DNA from: Spodoptera frugiperda
Lineage: Eukaryota; Arthropoda; Insecta; Lepidoptera; Noctuidae
Direction: 5' to 3'
Assembly: GCF_023101765.2 (NCBI RefSeq)
Contig: NC_064226.1
Location: forward strand, 10,051,251-10,115,250
DNA: 64,000 nucleotides
The position numbers and the translations under genes were made by a program. Below the pieces are notes generated by a model that saw only the letters and a list, made by a program, of their open reading frames with translations, was not told the origin of the DNA and did not search any database. Below are positions 10,609-21,650 of the stretch, piece after piece. Positions within the stretch are counted from its first letter, which is position 1; every line of letters begins with the position of its first letter.

Positions 10609-11421
10609 ATGAATTTCTTAGATAATTTCGATCCGGAGACTTCAGCTCGTGAAAGACGCAAGCTTAATCGTAAAAGTTATTACATGAAGTAAGTACATAT
10701 AGATTTCAAATTAACTCGTTTACAATCCACGAAATAACATATGCCTTTTCTATTTATAATTTCTTTTTACGATACTTTAAAAAAAAAACATTTTTTTTAC
10801 GATACATGAGCTTTATAGCTTGATTTCAATTTAAAATCAGTACCTAACATCAAAATCCGTCCCTAAGGCTACCCACTGACCCAGTCCATTCTAGCTAATT
10901 ACCATCACCAGCATCATTTTGTTATAACACTAGATGCATTATTAAAGATAAAACCTAACTAAAAGAGCATGATTATGTCAAATAATAATAATTTCCTATT
11001 CTGTGCATCTAAATTATGTTTATGAGCCCTATGTCTATGTGCTGACCATGCATCATTCAAAATAGTACAATACATACTAAAATGATTAATAATTGTAATT
11101 TCAGCCGTAAATCAAAAAATATTTATGATGAAAATGGTCACATTAGAGCAACAGGCAAAGATCTCTGCGATTGCTTGGATGAAACTTGTCCAGGTTGTCA
11201 CTTTCCATGCTCCAAGTGTAATTCAAATAAGTGTGGACATGAATGCAGGTACAGTAGTGTTCATTTCAACAAAATAAAAAAAAAAACTTATAATGTAATA
11301 TCAAAATATGTCATACTAATATTTTAATCATTGTTTCAGAGTGAATAGAAAGTGGATGTATGACAAAATTGAAATTGAAGGAAATGACTTTGTAATAAAA
11401 AATGAATATAGGCCTAAATAA
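10609..11421 (+). CDS. ARL14 effector protein-like, cysteine-rich ARF7EP_C-type domain protein
   Basis: Three exons, 10609-10688, 11105-11248 and 11340-11421, splice in frame (donors GTAAGT and GTACAG, acceptors TTTCAG) to 101 residues. The N-terminus is basic (RERRKLNRKSYYMK). Residues 33-80 match the conserved C-terminal domain of ARL14EP: IYDENGH, TGKDLCDCLDETCPGC, FPCSKC, KCGHEC and NRKW. Eight cysteines (C48, C50, C55, C58, C62, C65, C70, C74) probably bind zinc. Vertebrate ARL14EP links ARL14 to an actin motor, and family members are also reported with SETDB1-type chromatin complexes. The protein is shorter than vertebrate ARL14EP and is close to the isolated domain, like ARL14EPL. The start is the first ATG in an open frame before a consensus donor. 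Confidence 0.88.
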
Positions 11422-11590
11422 TATTTACTTCTTAAACAAACTATGTCTTAGCTAAGAGTTAAATTATCAGTGTACAATTGATGACAAAAGTCTTGTAATT
11501 AATGCACATTTTATCATTACTGTAGTATTAAATCTCAATCTGACTTTTTAATGTGACTTTGAATGGAAAAAATCCGATACCCCCTCAACC

Positions 11591-11892
11591 CAGGGATTCC
11601 TAACCTTTTCCTGATCAAGGACTAATTTTATATCATTCTAATTATGTTAGGCCACTATTGTTGTAACTTTATCATGTGATCCCACACTCAGATTGTCTCA
11701 TTCACTCATAAAAATCTTATTATTGAAATGTTGCTCATCTCAGTTGCTTTTTAGATATAAGTTTAGTTTGAGTATATACAGTGGTATTTATTGGACAGAG
11801 GTGTAGTCTTTGTATTTTTTTTTCTCATTTCGCGGCCTAGTCTTCTTTGGTTGCGATGAACTATTAGTGGTCACGGAAATTGGGAACCACTG
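11591..11892. mobile_element. Probable hAT-type MITE
   Basis: The left end CAGGGATTCCTAACC (11591) and the reverse complement of the right end, CAGTGGTTCCCAATTTCC (ending at 11892), are imperfect inverted repeats. They resemble the CAGNGGTTCTCAACC ends of hAT elements. The flanking octamers CCTCAACC and CCCTAACT agree at 5 of 8 positions, a decayed 8-bp duplication at best. The element lies between the ARL14EP-like and NME7 genes. Confidence 0.5.
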
Positions 11893-12251
11893 CCCTAACT
11901 AGAGCACTTAATAGTAGTTAGTAATCAGATCACAAAATATTAGTTAACTACTCTGCCACATATCTATGTATAGTATACAATAATGTAAATAGAAATAGGC
12001 AAATACCTAATATATCCATAGGTACATAAATGAAACATCGAGGCTGAGGCAGCAATTAATAAGAACCCGAAAATACCGCCCTAATTATTGTGTTTAGTTT
12101 AGACTCATGGCATATGGCATATTTTTATATGTACAATTTATACATATAAATAAATAGATAGTGTACCTTTTTCTTTTACTTTTCAATTTGAATTCCATAT
12201 AGTTTCTGGACGTATATCAAATTCAAACTCTGGAAGTTTCTGGACTTCTCG

Positions 12252-12297
12252 TTGACAGTGACAGTGACGTTCTGACATTTGGTCTGACAGTGACAGA
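12252..12297. promoter_or_regulatory. TTGACAGTGACAGTGACG motif cluster upstream of NME7
   Basis: TTGACAGTGACAGTGACG (12252-12269) is followed by CTGACA and then CTGACAGTGACAG (12284-12296), 183-228 bp upstream of the NME7 ATG. This is the densest of the four clusters. Its spacing suggests the core promoter or a proximal element. Confidence 0.45.
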
Positions 12298-12479
12298 TTC
12301 GGCAAATCTATAAAGTTGCTTTTTCTTCCGTTATTTTGTTTGTTTGATTATTGTCGAATCGATATTGATTGGTATTATATGAAAATGCCATCACTGTTAT
12401 TGTTGTTGTGATTTTACCTTTGATTAGTCCATTTTTGATCTGTTTTATGCATTTTGTATCCCTGGATTTTGTTTAAAAA

Positions 12480-15400
12480 ATGGTAAGTACTCAAATAATT
12501 TTAATTAGGGACTTTCTTTTAGATTTTCAGTTATAAATATATTGTTTATTATTTAGGAAGGGAGTTACATTGAAAAATACGCGTTTATTGGAGAATGGTA
12601 CGATAACCAAGCCAGCCTGGTTCGTCGGTTTAATGTATTTTATTACCCTGCCGACGACACATTAGAAATGTATGATATAAAAAATCGGAAGACATTCGTG
12701 AGAAGAGTAAAAGTGAATGGAATATGCCTGCAAAGCTTTTACATTGGTTGTACTCTTTATATATTGGGTCGCCTTATTAAAATTGTGGATTTTGCTTGCG
12801 AAAACACTAAAGAGAAATTACAAAGGGATATGCAGCTGTGAGTATAATGAGTGTTATGATGCGCATTTACCGCCGTACTCAGAGTCATTTAATGGTTACC
12901 TCACCCACAGCAATTGTTTTCGATAGAAATTCATTACTAAGGAACAGTTTAAGTAATCATTTAATGACTCTGAGTGCGGCAGTTAGTGTGATATACTTAC
13001 ATACTATTGTCAGTGACTACATATTATATGGTTCAATATGTTTACAGGACATTTGCTTTAATTAAGCCTGTACCTACTATAGTAGCTGGTAAAATACTGA
13101 CGCATTTCCACGAACATGGCCTTCGTGTATCTAAGATGAAGAAAGCACGTCTAAGACCTGAAGATATTGAAGTTTTGTATCGCCATCAACTCGGTGATCC
13201 TACTTTTCCGTAAGTTATTAATGCATAGCAGGCATAATTTTTTGCAACATAATTTTCATACTTGTTATCAATGACATTGAATAAATTTCAGATTTTTGCT
13301 GGATCATCTAACAGACCAACAAGTTTTTGGATTGGAGCTTGTTGGTAGAGATGCACACTCTAGATGTTTGGAATTGTTGGGCGACAGAGATCCACTGAAA
13401 GCTGCAACGGGCACTATAAGAGCTCTCTATGGTACTGATCCTGTTAGGAACTGTGTTCATTCATCAGAAAGTCCTCAGGAGGCACTTACTGTAAGTAAAT
13501 AAGATTTTTTCCAAAATAAAAAAGAAATGTTTACCTGATTTGTATATTTTTGCAATAACTTAAGCATACTTAAAATAACAAGTACTATAATGTAACCATC
13601 ACTTATCGAAGATATGTGGAGCCCATCTGAAAGTGGATGATCCTAGTGATATGATAGAATCACTGACTAACTGCCAATGAGGCACAGACTGGCTCTCAAT
13701 GATACAGTCATTTAATGTATTAGTGTATCATACTAAACAATAAAGAAACCTTTAAACACTAATAATGTACATTACATTAACAGGATATTGACTACTTTTT
13801 CCCTCCACCTCCAATGCGGTCACTGCGTCTGAGATTGACTGCTACCTTATCTAATTGCACTCTCTGCATAGTCAAGCCACCTTTAAACACTATTGATGAA
13901 GGATGTACATTACATAGTGGAGAATATTTGCGGCAGAACAGGATATTGACTACTTCTTCCCTCCACCTCCAATGCGGTCACTGCGTCTGAGATTGACTGC
14001 TACCTTATCTAATTGCACTCTCTGCATAGTCAAGCGGAGAAGAGCGGTGAAACATGTCAGCGGAGTTGAGGCGAGCGGAGCATACTTTTGGAATCATATT
14101 GAGAGATTGACCATGTCTAAATACAATAGACCCTTTATCGATCAAATATCGCAATCGATAGTTTCATTTAGAGTTTATTGTTTTTTTATATGATATATTA
14201 AACTAAATAAGATTTACAAATATAGTTAATTTTATAAACGATATTTCGACATGAAAATAAAACTAAAAGAAAGTATTTTCTCAATTGAAAGTTATGATTT
14301 ACTTGAATATCAATTATCATTAACGACTATTTGAGTAACGACTGTTTAAGAAAATTTAAAACATCAATATAACATTGAAAATAAATATATTTTTGTTTGA
14401 TAAGTATTTTGTTTCGTAGTAATCGATTTTAAGAAAATCGATAAACAACACCCTCACACACGCTACTTGGACATCCCTTTTTGGTTACTTCGTGAATCTT
14501 CGTGCTTATTCGACAATACTCGGTACTCGATTATATGTCTCTGTCACATGTTAGCATTGGCGTCGTGTTAGTGTCACTATCCTTGTCTTAAGTACAGTAC
14601 AGTACCGCACCGCGCTGCTCCGCACCGCCCCGCTGTCCTCCGCATAGCACCGCCCCGCTGCCCTCTGCACCGCATCGTCTCGCTATATATTTTTATGAAT
14701 ATCCGCTCAGCTCTGCTCTGCCCCGCTCATGCTGATTCCATTGAAGCGGAGCGGAGATTTCGAGCATAGTGATTGGTCAATTCGTGCACCGCTAAGCTCT
14801 TCTCCGCCCCGCTCCGCTTCAATGGAAACGCGGCCTTAAAATAACATGTTAATATAATTTTACAGGGCATGGTGGAAGAGCTCTCGAGTGGACCATGTGT
14901 AGCAATGGAAATAGTGTCCAAAGATAAATCTGTCAATACAGCTGTTGAGTTTAGAAAGCTGGTAGGACCAGCTGATCCGGTAAGATAATTTTTAAGTGAA
15001 ACATCATTTACTACTATCTTGGTACAAATTATTTTGAATGATTTCCGACTCGTAATCCAAATTTGAATCCCAGACAAAATAATGCAAAAATTTGATAAAT
15101 GTAAGTGATAATTAAACTGTACTTGGATGCCAGAAAAAAGTGATGGTAGGTAAGTGATAACTTGTGGGAGACAAAGTAAAAACACTTTACTTAACTATCA
15201 CATTTACATGAAGCTGCTAGTACAGGCAGGACGTCTCCCGGGTCCGCCAGTACAGTATGAACTACAGAATGCCAGTTACTACAATTTTCATTATAGCTTT
15301 AGTTTCTATGATTTTCTTGCATATGGTCAAAATCATATACACACGCCGTCATTGCATCTTATGCATATGAGCTGCTCATGAATATGAGCCTCTAGCATGG

Positions 15401-15628
15401 CTTGAAACTAGTCGAGTTCCTCGTCAAACAGTTACGTGAGTAAGCCGATAACATTTAGTAATTAACATATGATACTTTTTCCTACAGGAAGTTGCCAGAT
15501 TATTGCGTCCTTATACACTGAGGGCGAAACTTGGAAAGACAAAAGTTCAGAACGCGATCCACTGTAGTGACCTAGCTGAAGATGGATTACTAGAAGTCGA
15601 ATATTTTTTCAAGATATTAGATTTGTAA
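12480..15628 (+). CDS. NME7: Nucleoside diphosphate kinase homolog 7 (NME7), apparently missing part of the second NDK domain
   Basis: Exons read as 12480-12482 (ATG only, directly followed by GTAAGT), 12557-12837, 13048-13209, 13292-13490, 13784-13876 (3' boundary unclear), 14866-14979 and 15488-15628. Residues 1-94 form the DM10 domain (FIGEWYDNQASLVRRF, YYPADDTLEMYDIKNRK). Residues 95-215 are NDK domain 1 (FALIKP, RALYGTDPVRN) with the catalytic-type His at 205 in the motif NCVHSSES. NDK domain 2 starts with NCTLCIVK and resumes at GMVEELSSGPCVAMEI, ending QNAIHCSDLAEDGLLEVEYF. NME7 is an axonemal doublet-microtubule and gamma-tubulin-associated protein. About 330 residues are visible against about 375 expected. 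The missing stretch is the segment between IVK and GMVEEL, where an exon is duplicated and TE-like DNA follows. Confidence 0.88.
13783..14034 (+). repeat. Direct duplication of an NME7 exon start, two 94-bp copies 158 bp apart
   Basis: 13783-13876 and 13941-14034 are identical except for one base (CTACTTTTTCCC against CTACTTCTTCCC). Each copy keeps an ACAG acceptor and encodes DIDYFFPPPPMRS through NCTLCIVK. Both end at the same codon (GTCAAG). Copy 1 is followed by sequence resembling what precedes it (CCTTTAAACACT, then TGTACATTACAT). Copy 2 is followed by TE-like DNA. Confidence 0.95.
14035..14838. mobile_element. Probable inserted DNA element with GC-rich, GCGGAGC-repeat ends
   Basis: The left edge is CGGAGAAGAGCGG, abutting the second exon copy. 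Near the right edge is CGCTAAGCTCTTCTCCGCCC, containing the complementary CTCTTCTCCG. The right end also holds a 17-bp inverted pair, CCATTGAAGCGGAGCGG (about 14739) and its complement (about 14825), ending GGAAACGCGGCCTT. The centre is AT-rich and non-coding. The arrangement suggests a MITE-like insertion with a damaged left end. No target duplication is evident, so the borders are approximate. Confidence 0.4.
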
Positions 15629-17477
15629 TAAGGCTGATGTTTGAAAGGATTTTCTTTCTTTACTTAACATGAATTTTATGTGTGATTGTGTGAAATGTTT
15701 ATGCATATGTGAAAAATTATTTAATAATTTGCACCTTTTGCACAGATTTATTTCATTACATAAATAATTGTGCGTCGAGTCTCTAGAGACGACATTCTCA
15801 CAAGTCATTTAAAAACAATTATAATCTTTAAGATTGCTGTAAAAAAGCATGTCTGCAACAAAACAGATTTTTAGAAATTCGTGGTATGTGTATTATTAAC
15901 ATCGCTCTGGTCTGCAGATTTAATTTTAATTTATTTTGCTCATAATTTCACCTTATAAAGGATAAATAACACATCTTGATGATAGAAGTGTAGAATTGAA
16001 TATATGGAAACAGTTTTTTATAAATCTGAGAAAAATTCAATGTAATGTTATTGTAAATACATAGTTCTCTGCAATAATTTGCCAAAGAAATACCTATATA
16101 TAAAAGTATCCACTGTACACTTTGCGTTCAAAGATTTAGATACGTATCATACCATATTCCTCTCACTTTTCAAGCGTGTAATCCTATAACGCAACCCTAT
16201 GACCTCGTTACATTCAATCGAGATGTTATATTATACAATCACGAGTGTGCCACGGGAGTGTTGTGTTAAATAATAATAAGTTTTATTTGAATCTTTCATA
16301 TTTTCTTATGAATTGTCAATACTCAGTTACGATACGCTTACATTTCATATTTTTTTATTTTAATTTTCTGTTGACGGCTGTGGAGTAGTTCTTGGCTAGT
16401 AACGAGATGTCCTGGCGGGTGTGCGCTGCACCACTGAGAGGTTCATTGCCATATTCGTCGGAACATTTCGATAAACAAGACTGATAACAATAAGTGGTTC
16501 ACGAAACAATAATCATTTTATTTGCTTTCAAAATCGAAATATAATTTTTAAGCAAACTTTCTGCAGTTTTATTTTATTTGATACTATTGAGTACCTCGTT
16601 GTTCTCATTCTCCAGTTTCCCCTTTTGTTGTTTTGACCTATATATTATTAAAATATGAAAAAAGCACAATACCCTTCCTAGAGTCGGTTAAAAATCAAAG
16701 AAACAAATTCAGTCATCAATGCGGCATTTATTTGCGGTTTTGTAGATATTGTGTTTAAGTCAAAATAAAAATGGTCACAAGGTAGTTAGAAACGAGAAAG
16801 GTCAAACTGGAAAATGTGTGTACCTACAGTTGAAGAGAGGGCACTTCACTTGGTATCAGCATTGTTGAATACCCAACTATTTGGCGACCAAATCAAACCT
16901 TAGTTTATCGAAGCTCTCTGTAGACGTAGATCACGCGCAACCAATAAAATGTATTTATGCTAATGTAGATACATCCATAATGCTAACTTCAAAACGCAAG
17001 AATTGCACCTTCTAGAAGTTTTTAACTCACCTTACACTTATTGGAAAATCAAGTAGTTACGTACCTTCGTCGTGAAAGCGAACCTATTGCAGTATTAGCA
17101 ATAGGTGCATGGTGCATTTGGTCACTGCTTTAGTAGGTTATTATAATATTAAGGTGAATTTTAAACACCGAAAACGCCAAGAGCTTAGGTATTTCTCCAT
17201 TTTCGGATCTCTTACTCAGCAAGTGCACTTGCGACTACACAACTAAAGTTATTCAACTTTGTTGATTTGGGTGAGAATATAGTACCTATACGATACTTTC
17301 CACCTCTGGGATTGGAGGGATAATACACGTCATAATAAAGCAACATAACTGGTACCCAAGTAGCAGAATTCTCTTATAAAAAATTAACTTATTAAATTAC
17401 ATGTCTTATAGGAATCTAGTAGACGTATTAACTCAGGGCACAACACATCTTAGAAGATGCTTTAACAGGCATTACTT
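15629..17477. other. NME7 3' flank and intergenic DNA
   Basis: AT-rich DNA downstream of the NME7 stop. An inverted open frame at 15617-15808 overlaps the 3' UTR and has no motif. I see no conserved gene, RNA gene or clear transposon end. The segment 16380-16480 is somewhat GC-richer but has no open frame of note. Confidence 0.4.
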
Positions 17478-17825
17478 TCGTTCGAGCTTTACTCGAAAAC
17501 AACTGAGCATTACTCGATTACTTTCGAACTTTACTCGAAAACAACCGAGCGTGCCTCGAAAACAATCGAGCACTAGGTACCTGAAAACAATCTAGCGTTA
17601 CCAGAAAACAATCAGACGTCCTTGATAACTTTCAAACGTCTTCGATTACTTTCGAGCCTTTACTCGAAAACAATCGGTCAGTTCGCTCAAAAGCGTTCAC
17701 GATCTCTTTCGGGCATTACTCAATATCTTTTGAGCGTTATTCGAACACGATCGATCGTTCTCCAAAATAATCGAGCATCTACCGTGACTTTCGAACGTTA
17801 CTCGATTGCTTTTGAGCGTTATGCG
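17478..17825 (+). repeat. Degenerate minisatellite, period about 21 bp (CGAGCGTTACTCGAAAACAAT-like)
   Basis: About 15-17 diverged units carry recurring blocks TTACTCGAAAACAA, CGAGC and TCGATTACTTTCGA. The units alternate between an AAAACAATCGA form and an ACTTTCGA form. Open frames here (17401-17595 and 17622-17843) are by-products of the repeat, seen as RKQ/TRKQ periodicity. Similar TTACTCGAAA/CTCGATCGAGTAA words occur in the subterminal parts of the MITE at 23288-23608. Confidence 0.7.
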
Positions 17826-18094
17826 GTAAATGAAGCTCTATAAACGTTTTCAGGATTGCTATAGGATTAAAAAACACATGCTCCTAAGATAATTATAAAA
17901 CCACATTTTGATACTTGGGTATTATGCTGATCTATCAACATAGGCCAACATATCATCCAACATATCAGTTCTAACTGAAGCGATATTGAGATGTCATAGA
18001 AGTTACTTTAAAAAAAATAGAAGCCCTAGTAGTTGCTCCTGTGCGTCCTGTTTGCAAACACGTATGGTACCTAATTCCAGATAATTATGTACTT

Positions 18095-18240
18095 ACTTTA
18101 TTCCTCTAGCTTCTGGGTGTGTCATTACATTACATTCCGGATCCGCTCTGAATAACAATTTGCAAATCACAAAAATGGTTCCGTGTGAGTATCGAACTCG
18201 CGATACCCGGTTGTTTAGTTACAGCCACTGTCATGTACAG
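18095..18240 (-). repeat. Possible tRNA-derived SINE fragment
   Basis: On the minus strand, GTATCGCGAGTTCGATACTC gives a B-box-like GAGTTCGATAC followed by GGAACCATTTTTGTG. No full tRNA fold is visible. I treat it as a SINE remnant. Confidence 0.35.
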
Positions 18241-18599
18241 TTATTTGTTTAACATACCATTAGGTATCTAAGCCTAAATCTTCTCATTATTATATTTGTA
18301 ACTAATAGAGAAGGTAGTGGGCACTTAGGCACTTACCTACTACACTTAAAATAACGTAGAAAAGATTCGACGTCCATTTGTAGGTAAATTAGCATAACAA
18401 TGCTCAGGTTCCTAGGTACTTTCTTTGCAGGATAAATCTAATTAATTTAATCATATTACATTCATAAGTTTAGAGAACGACATAATACCTAGTGCCTATT
18501 TAGTAGTATTAACTGTCGACTTGATGTTCCGAGTAGCGTTTGCCTTTCACCGCGCATAGAGACATGGAGATGTTATTGGTACCTTGGTATTGTAGAACG

Positions 18600-18790
18600 T
18601 AATGCCGTATGAATGGCGTATGAGAGGGGACACGCATAGGGCTGCGCCAGTGCGACGTAAACTTTTCGGCTCGCGGTCGCGTATGCGCAACGACTCGAAC
18701 TTTGCGCGCGCTCGCTCGAACTCGCTTCACGTATCTATTCACTTCCGTAAAATAAAGATAATCGCGCAAGGATCAAAATATTTTGTGTCT
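18600..18790 (+). promoter_or_regulatory. CpG-rich island, candidate promoter or 5' non-coding exon
   Basis: A local GC/CpG-rich block (GGCTCGCGGTCGCGTATGCG, GCGCGCGCTCGCTCG) stands out in AT-rich intergenic DNA. It spans short unrelated open frames on both strands that look incidental. It could be an upstream promoter for the transporter gene starting at 27.4 kb or for a non-coding RNA. Nothing in the sequence proves transcription. Confidence 0.25.
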
Positions 18791-19649
18791 AAGTAGTAAA
18801 TAATAAAAACAAAAAAAAAACAATTAAATAGTGACAGTTTATTCGACTATCGACGTTTTAACGACAATATTTACCTACCTACTGTGGATTTTCAGCATTT
18901 CCTGATAAGATTTTTAATTTACAACGGCAGAGAACGAGTGTTTTATTGCTGGAAATAGGTTTGTTGTAATATTTTTGATATTTTCTTAAAAAAATAATCA
19001 AGGATAACATACTTAATTAGGTAATTAATGTTTATTTATAGTAATGGTTTTCTTTTTTAAAACCTGTGTCTATTAACATTTGAGTTATTGTAAAAATAAG
19101 TTTACTAGGTATTATTTGCAAATATAGGCGCAGGAAGTTTAGAAACATTTTGAGTAACACATTATGCCTTCAAGGTGTTTATTTCTAACTTTGTGTTACG
19201 AATTTTTGCATAATATTGTACTTAATCGAAATCCATTTCGTTTCATCTATTCAACTTACAATATCTATACCTACCTAATAAAGCATTCAATTACATATTT
19301 ATAATACCTACAATTACATACATATCTCTTAATAAAATAGGTAGATTTGGTATTTTGGTATTCATTATAATAAAAAGTTTAGTAATTTAAAGTAGTCAAT
19401 GCTTTAGGTTGCTAGGTATGTCAAATAAGCTATTGTTCTTGACAAAGCATTCTTGTTAATCACTCATTTATTCAGTTAGTTATAAAAACACAAACCTTAT
19501 AAATAACAAGATATGTAGAGGGAGAGTCTTGATTTTACACAATTTACTTCAAGGTTTGCCATAAATACCATAATACCTGATTACCTGCTTATTATACCTA
19601 TACAGGTGGTATGATTTTTTAAGTTTTATGATTAAACTACTTAGTTTCT

Positions 19650-19975
19650 ACCAGAGGCTTCACCCACGTTACCGTTAAGTAGCCTAAGTTTTATTCCAGA
19701 CCATAATCTACCCCAGTTCCAAATTTCATTCCGATCATTTCAGCCGTTTTGACGTTTTGGTAACAAACAAACTTTTGCATTTATAATATTAACTTCTGCC
19801 AGCGGCTTCGCCCACGTCCATGTGGGATAAAAAGTAGCTTAGGTATGTGTTTTTTCAGACCATACTCTATCCCTGTTTCAAATTTCATCCAGATATATTC
19901 AGCCGTTTTGAAGTAATTGCGTAACAAACATATGCACAAACACAAAATATTGCATTTATAATATTAGTAATATTA
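19650..19975 (+). repeat. Two head-to-tail copies of a moth interspersed repeat (GCGGCTTCGCCCACGT family)
   Basis: Copy 1 (about 19650-19790) and copy 2 (about 19793-19972) share blocks in the same order: AGCCTAAGT or AGCTTAGGT, TTCCAGACCATAATCT or TTTCAGACCATACTCT, CAAATTTCAT, CAGCCGTTTTGA, AACAAAC and GCATTTATAATATTA. Copy 2 retains TTCTGCCAGCGGCTTCGCCC. From memory this is one of the commonest lepidopteran interspersed sequences. Neither copy codes for protein. Confidence 0.75.
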
Positions 19976-21350
19976 TCCTCCGGTTTCAGTAGGTACTGAA
20001 ATGATATGCAGTAGGTGCAGTGGCTGGTACGGTTTCTATTCCCGAACGGAACAATTTTTTGAGTGATCCACAATTTATTGTTCCGGGACGTGTGTACCTA
20101 TGTGTTTCTAATTGCAGATGCATCTAGGTACCTACTTATGACAGCAGAAAATCCTAGAGTTCTTTTTTTAAAGAATCTATAGGTACCTAATGTTAAAATC
20201 ATTGAAAAGAGTCTCGTCATTACTGAACCATAATTACTTATGCAAAATAATAGATAACATAGAAATAGGTACAATAAACCTATTTGATTTTTCCATAAAG
20301 GCAAACGATTGAGAAACTCACACAGGTTGCACCAGCAGCCATCATAATAAACATCATACACTCTCAAAGCACTTCAGTTACCCGGTCGGTTATTAAACTT
20401 ATTACTCATTTACAGCGATGTTTTGAAAATAGTTATTTAAACAGTTCTGATCTTACATCAAATATTATGCCTAATAATTTTGAGAACGATAGGAACGGCT
20501 TGTATGTGTAAGTGGTGTCGATTTGACAATGTAAGTAGGTAGGTACTTAGGTATCTGTCTACTCTCTACTATGAGCCCAATAATTGGCATGGATACAAGT
20601 CCGAACGCGTAAATAGTAATAAGTACACGGGATTGACATGAGATCAGACACATTTTGTCAAAACTTAGATAGGTACCTGCATCCCGTTGTTGGTTTGGAA
20701 AACTTTCGTGTCTTGGTAAATAGGAATTGAAAGCTGAACAAGGGCCCTGGATGTTCTGGTCGTGTTGAGAATCAATAGCCTGTAGGGATTGATATCGATA
20801 AGGTCTACCTAAGGGTAAGGGTTGGGTTTTGTCTAAGTTTCCTTTTCTGCATTCATGTTTGTACTTCAACGACTGGTCTTAATAAATCTAGTTGTCGAGA
20901 TAAATAATAGATTTGGCTAATATAATTCGTCTACACAAATAGTATATTACCATAGAATTTTAACATCCTTAGGTATTTAGTATAGAGCTTACGTTAAAAC
21001 AACATAATCTGTATCTGCATGCATTAATTCTAATTGCTGAGGATTTTACGTCTTATATTTAGTAAGTGTTACATTAAATCTAGGAGATCTAAATTGATGA
21101 GGATGATGTAGAGCTATTGTAAAAATTGTATGTACAATTTAAAACAGGAAGCCATATTACTTACCTAAGATAAATCAATTATTCAAGTTTTTAAAGTAGG
21201 TAATCGTAACTCTGTATCATACTTAGGTTGTATAAAAAGTAGAATTTTATGTTATGAGAACTAGAGAACGATCGCATCTCTCTTCCTATTGTAGCGGGAA
21301 TAATGATTGAGTTGTGTATTTACCTATATATCCAAACATTATATGTGTGA

Positions 21351-21650
21351 CTGCCTCGTTGGCCGAGTGGTTGCAAGTGCGACTGCCGGGCAAGGGGGTT
21401 TCGGGTTCGATTCTCGGGTCGGGCGAAGTATTATCGGGCTTTTTTCGGTTTTTCGAAAATTTCTCAGTAGTAGCACGGAGTCTGGAAATGTGCCCGGTAT
21501 GTGGCAATAGGCTCACCATCTATTTATTGCATGGGACTTACAACGTAAATTGTGAAAAGTGGGTGTACATTGTACAGTGGTATTACATGCCATAATGTGC
21601 ACCTCTGCCTACCCCTTTGGGGATGAAAAGGCGTGACGATATATATATAT
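21351..21650 (+). mobile_element. tRNA-derived SINE, full-length copy
   Basis: The head CTGCCTCGTTGGCCGAGTGG has an A-box-like TGGCCGAGTGG, and GGGTTCGATTCTCGG is a B box. A non-tRNA body follows (AAAATTTCTCAGTAGTAGCA, CAATAGGCTCACC, TGGTATTACATGCCATAATG, CCTCTGCCTACCCC) and a TATATATAT tail. Copies also occur at 36348-36648 (minus), 62934-63152 (plus) and 6585-6760 (truncated). The continuous head-plus-body structure rules out a functional tRNA gene. Confidence 0.9.

Noticed and set aside
20471..20869. 132-codon minus-strand open frame in intergenic DNA
   Set aside because: No motif, no splice partners, no signal sequence and composition like its surroundings; it looks like chance.
21351..21440. 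tRNA gene suggested by A- and B-box sequences
   Set aside because: The box sequences are part of a longer SINE unit repeated in the window, and no complete cloverleaf with acceptor stem is present.
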